Assembly (NCBI GenBank): GCA_023475225.1 | Contig: JAMCVK010000045.1 | Location: 1 to 64,000, forward strand | Direction of reading: 5' to 3' | Length of the DNA stretch: 64,000 nucleotides | DNA from: Chloroflexota bacterium | GTDB taxonomy: Bacteria > Chloroflexota > UBA6077 > FW602-bin22 > JAMCVK01 | Shown here: in pieces, positions 62,581 through 64,000 of the stretch | How the letters are laid out: each line of letters begins with the position of its first letter | How positions within the stretch are numbered: the stretch's first letter is position 1 | The notes under the pieces: generated by a model | The model's input: the letters and a program-made list of their open reading frames with translations, nothing else | Databases searched by the model: none | What the model was told of the DNA's origin: nothing | Program-made: the position numbers and the translations under genes

Positions 62581-63432
62581 ATGCCTATCGACGCTAAGAC
62601 AAAGGTTACGGGGCTTATCGGGTATCCGGTGGAGCACAGCCTGTCGCCCTTTATCCATAACCGGGCTTTCGCCCACCTGAGACTTAACTACTGTTATGTG
62701 GTCTTCCCCGTCCCTCCAGTCCAACTGGAAGCAGCAATCAAGGGCATGCATGCCCTGGGCCTGGTCGGGGTCAATGTAACCATCCCTCATAAGGAGGCGG
62801 TCAAGCCGTACTTAGACGAATTATCGCCGGAAGCGACAGCCATCGGAGCGGTAAATACCATCGTCGTTCGTGATGGCCGAATGATTGGCTACAACACCGA
62901 TGCCTTGGGTTGTCAACGGGCCCTGGCCGAGACCGGCTTCGATCCACAGGGTAAAGAGGTCATCGTCCTTGGTGCTGGCGGAGCTGCCCGGGCGGTTGTA
63001 TACGCCCTCGCTCAGGCAAACAGTCGCATTACTATCTTCAACCGTACCATTCAGCGAGGCGAGGAGCTGGCGAGGCAATTTCGTTCCCTCTTCCCCGCAG
63101 CTAGATTGGAATCTTGCTCCCTGAACGAGCGCTTGTTGGCCGAGAGGATGGCGACCGCTGCCCTGCTGATTAACACTACCCCGCTAGGGATGTGGCCCCA
63201 GACAGAAGCTTCGCCCCTGCCATGGACTGGTCTGCTCGGCCCTCATCTCCTGGTCTTCGATCTGGTCTACAATCCGCGGGAAACTTTGCTCCTGCGTCAG
63301 GCTCGCCAGGCCGGGGCCAGAACCATCGGCGGATTAGCGATGCTGATCCATCAGGCCGCAAGCGCCTTCCACCTCTGGACCGGAGTGGAGCCACCCCTAG
63401 AGGTCATGTACAGCGCTTGTGAGGAGGACTGA
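62581..63432 (+). CDS. aroE: Shikimate dehydrogenase
   Basis: 283 residues. Reduces 3-dehydroshikimate with NADPH. IGYPVEHSLSPFIHNRAF near 13 binds shikimate, NVTIPHKEAV near 65 holds the catalytic Lys, and VLGAGGAARAVVYAL near 130 with NRTIQRGEELA is the NADP Rossmann loop. It lies 6 bases after aroA and 2 bases before aroC. Confidence 0.96.
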   Translation: MPIDAKTKVTGLIGYPVEHSLSPFIHNRAFAHLRLNYCYVVFPVPPVQLEAAIKGMHALGLVGVNVTIPHKEAVKPYLDELSPEATAIGAVNTIVVRDGRMIGYNTDALGCQRALAETGFDPQGKEVIVLGAGGAARAVVYALAQANSRITIFNRTIQRGEELARQFRSLFPAARLESCSLNERLLAERMATAALLINTTPLGMWPQTEASPLPWTGLLGPHLLVFDLVYNPRETLLLRQARQAGARTIGGLAMLIHQAASAFHLWTGVEPPLEVMYSACEED

Positions 63433-63434
63433 AC

Positions 63435-64000
63435 ATGGGTAGAGAACTGCGCTTTTTAACGGCCGGAGAATCGCACGGACCGTGCCTGATCGGCATCGTC
63501 GAAGGGATGCCAGCCGGACTTCCCCTCACCGAGGAGCGCATAGCCGTTGAGTTGAGTCGACGGCAGAAAGGATACGGGCGTGGGGGGCGTATGCAGATCG
63601 AACAAGACCGTGCGGAGATTTTAAGCGGCGTGACAAAGGGAGAGACCACGGGCGCTCCCATCGCCCTCCGTATTGAAAATAAAGACTGGCCTAACTGGAA
63701 GAATAAAGACCTTCCCCCACTGACGGTGCCGCGTCCCGGACATGCCGACCTGGCCGGCAAACTCAAGTACAGTCACCACGACCTTCGTTCGGTCTCGGAA
63801 CGGGCCAGTGCACGAGAGACAGCGATGCGCGTCGCCATCGGGGCCATAGCTAAGGCTTTGCTCCAGGAGTTTGATATAACCATTTTCAGCCATGTGCTTG
63901 CGATCGGAGATATCCGAGCTAACATAGCCGACCTCCCTTACACTGAACTCGCAGCGCTGGCGGAGAGCTCTGCCTTACGTTGCGCCGATCCAGAAGCCAC
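63435..64000 (+). CDS. aroC: Chorismate synthase, 5' part (runs off the window)
   Basis: The ATG at 63435 follows GAGGAGG inside the end of aroE. 188 codons are visible and the frame is open at the right edge. LRFLTAGESHGPCLIGIVEG near 6, RRQKGYGRGGRMQIEQD near 42 and VPRPGHADLAGKLKY near 98 are the conserved FMN/EPSP-binding motifs. It makes chorismate, completing the shikimate pathway. Other shikimate genes (aroB, aroD/Q, aroK) are not in the window and may follow. Confidence 0.95.
   Translation, partial: MGRELRFLTAGESHGPCLIGIVEGMPAGLPLTEERIAVELSRRQKGYGRGGRMQIEQDRAEILSGVTKGETTGAPIALRIENKDWPNWKNKDLPPLTVPRPGHADLAGKLKYSHHDLRSVSERASARETAMRVAIGAIAKALLQEFDITIFSHVLAIGDIRANIADLPYTELAALAESSALRCADPEA

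Noticed and set aside
1-64000. CRISPR arrays, rRNA genes, insertion-sequence transposases and integrases
   Set aside because: No regular repeat-spacer pattern, rRNA-like stretch, or transposase or integrase frame was found anywhere in the window.

Overview
This 64 kb window is bacterial chromosome, almost fully coding, with short gaps and many near-consensus sigma-70-type promoters (TTGACA/TATAAT, often with a TGn extended -10). The gene content best fits an uncultivated member of the Chloroflexota, probably anaerobic. This is an inference from overall gene style (secreted GH39-like proteins with Chloroflexus-type N-terminal repeats, a GldA/F/G-like transporter, a PHP/HD pair, a large CPBP membrane protease, T-box leaders) and not from a marker gene. 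A selenocysteine tRNA shows that the organism uses Sec.

Layout. 1-2.5 kb: a secreted glycoside-hydrolase-like protein, then a cluster of GC-rich palindromes. 3-7.8 kb: a conserved unknown protein, a GNAT acetyltransferase, argS, and a PHP/HD pair. 8-15.7 kb: a giant duplicated CPBP-type membrane protein, dinG, and a PHP hydrolase. 15.8-20.7 kb (minus): tilS-hpt-ftsH, initiator tRNA-Met and an MscS channel. 20.9-25.2 kb: pyrG, rho and an M23/LysM peptidase. 25.3-29.8 kb (minus): an MBL protein and a four-gene Gld-type ABC transporter operon. 30-35.1 kb: an AT-richer accessory island with a GIY-YIG-like ORF, a BsaWI-like restriction-modification operon with two methyltransferases, and an AlbA_2 protein. 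Each unit is followed by an attC-like imperfect inverted repeat, so the island resembles a cluster of attC sites without an integrase. 35.4-41 kb: the tsaE-tsaB-rimI-polA-mutM operon. 41-43.8 kb: an M16 peptidase and small zinc-ribbon proteins. 43.9-49 kb: an aminotransferase, an MTA-phosphorylase-like enzyme, a class II aldolase, an alcohol dehydrogenase and an LsrF-like thiolase. 49-54.8 kb: a second GH39-like protein, an acyl-CoA dehydrogenase, small proteins, tRNA-Sec and a RodZ-like protein. 55-64 kb: thrS with a T-box and tRNA-Val facing a T-box-controlled thrC/cysO-like/thrB operon, then aroF-aroA-aroE-aroC, which runs off the end.

The most interesting system is the thrC/sulfur-carrier/thrB operon. 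The two facing T-boxes can be aligned base for base at the specifier loop: thrS reads ACC (Thr), but the thrC leader reads AUG (Met), and the acceptor-pairing bulges differ as well (UGGA versus UGGU). A CysO-like sulfur carrier ending in GG lies between a threonine-synthase-type PLP enzyme and homoserine kinase. Together these suggest methionine-controlled, protein-thiocarboxylate-dependent sulfur transfer onto O-phosphohomoserine (homocysteine synthesis), or at least a Met-sensing branch point. This is a hypothesis. The second notable structure is the attC-like cassette array carrying the R-M system.
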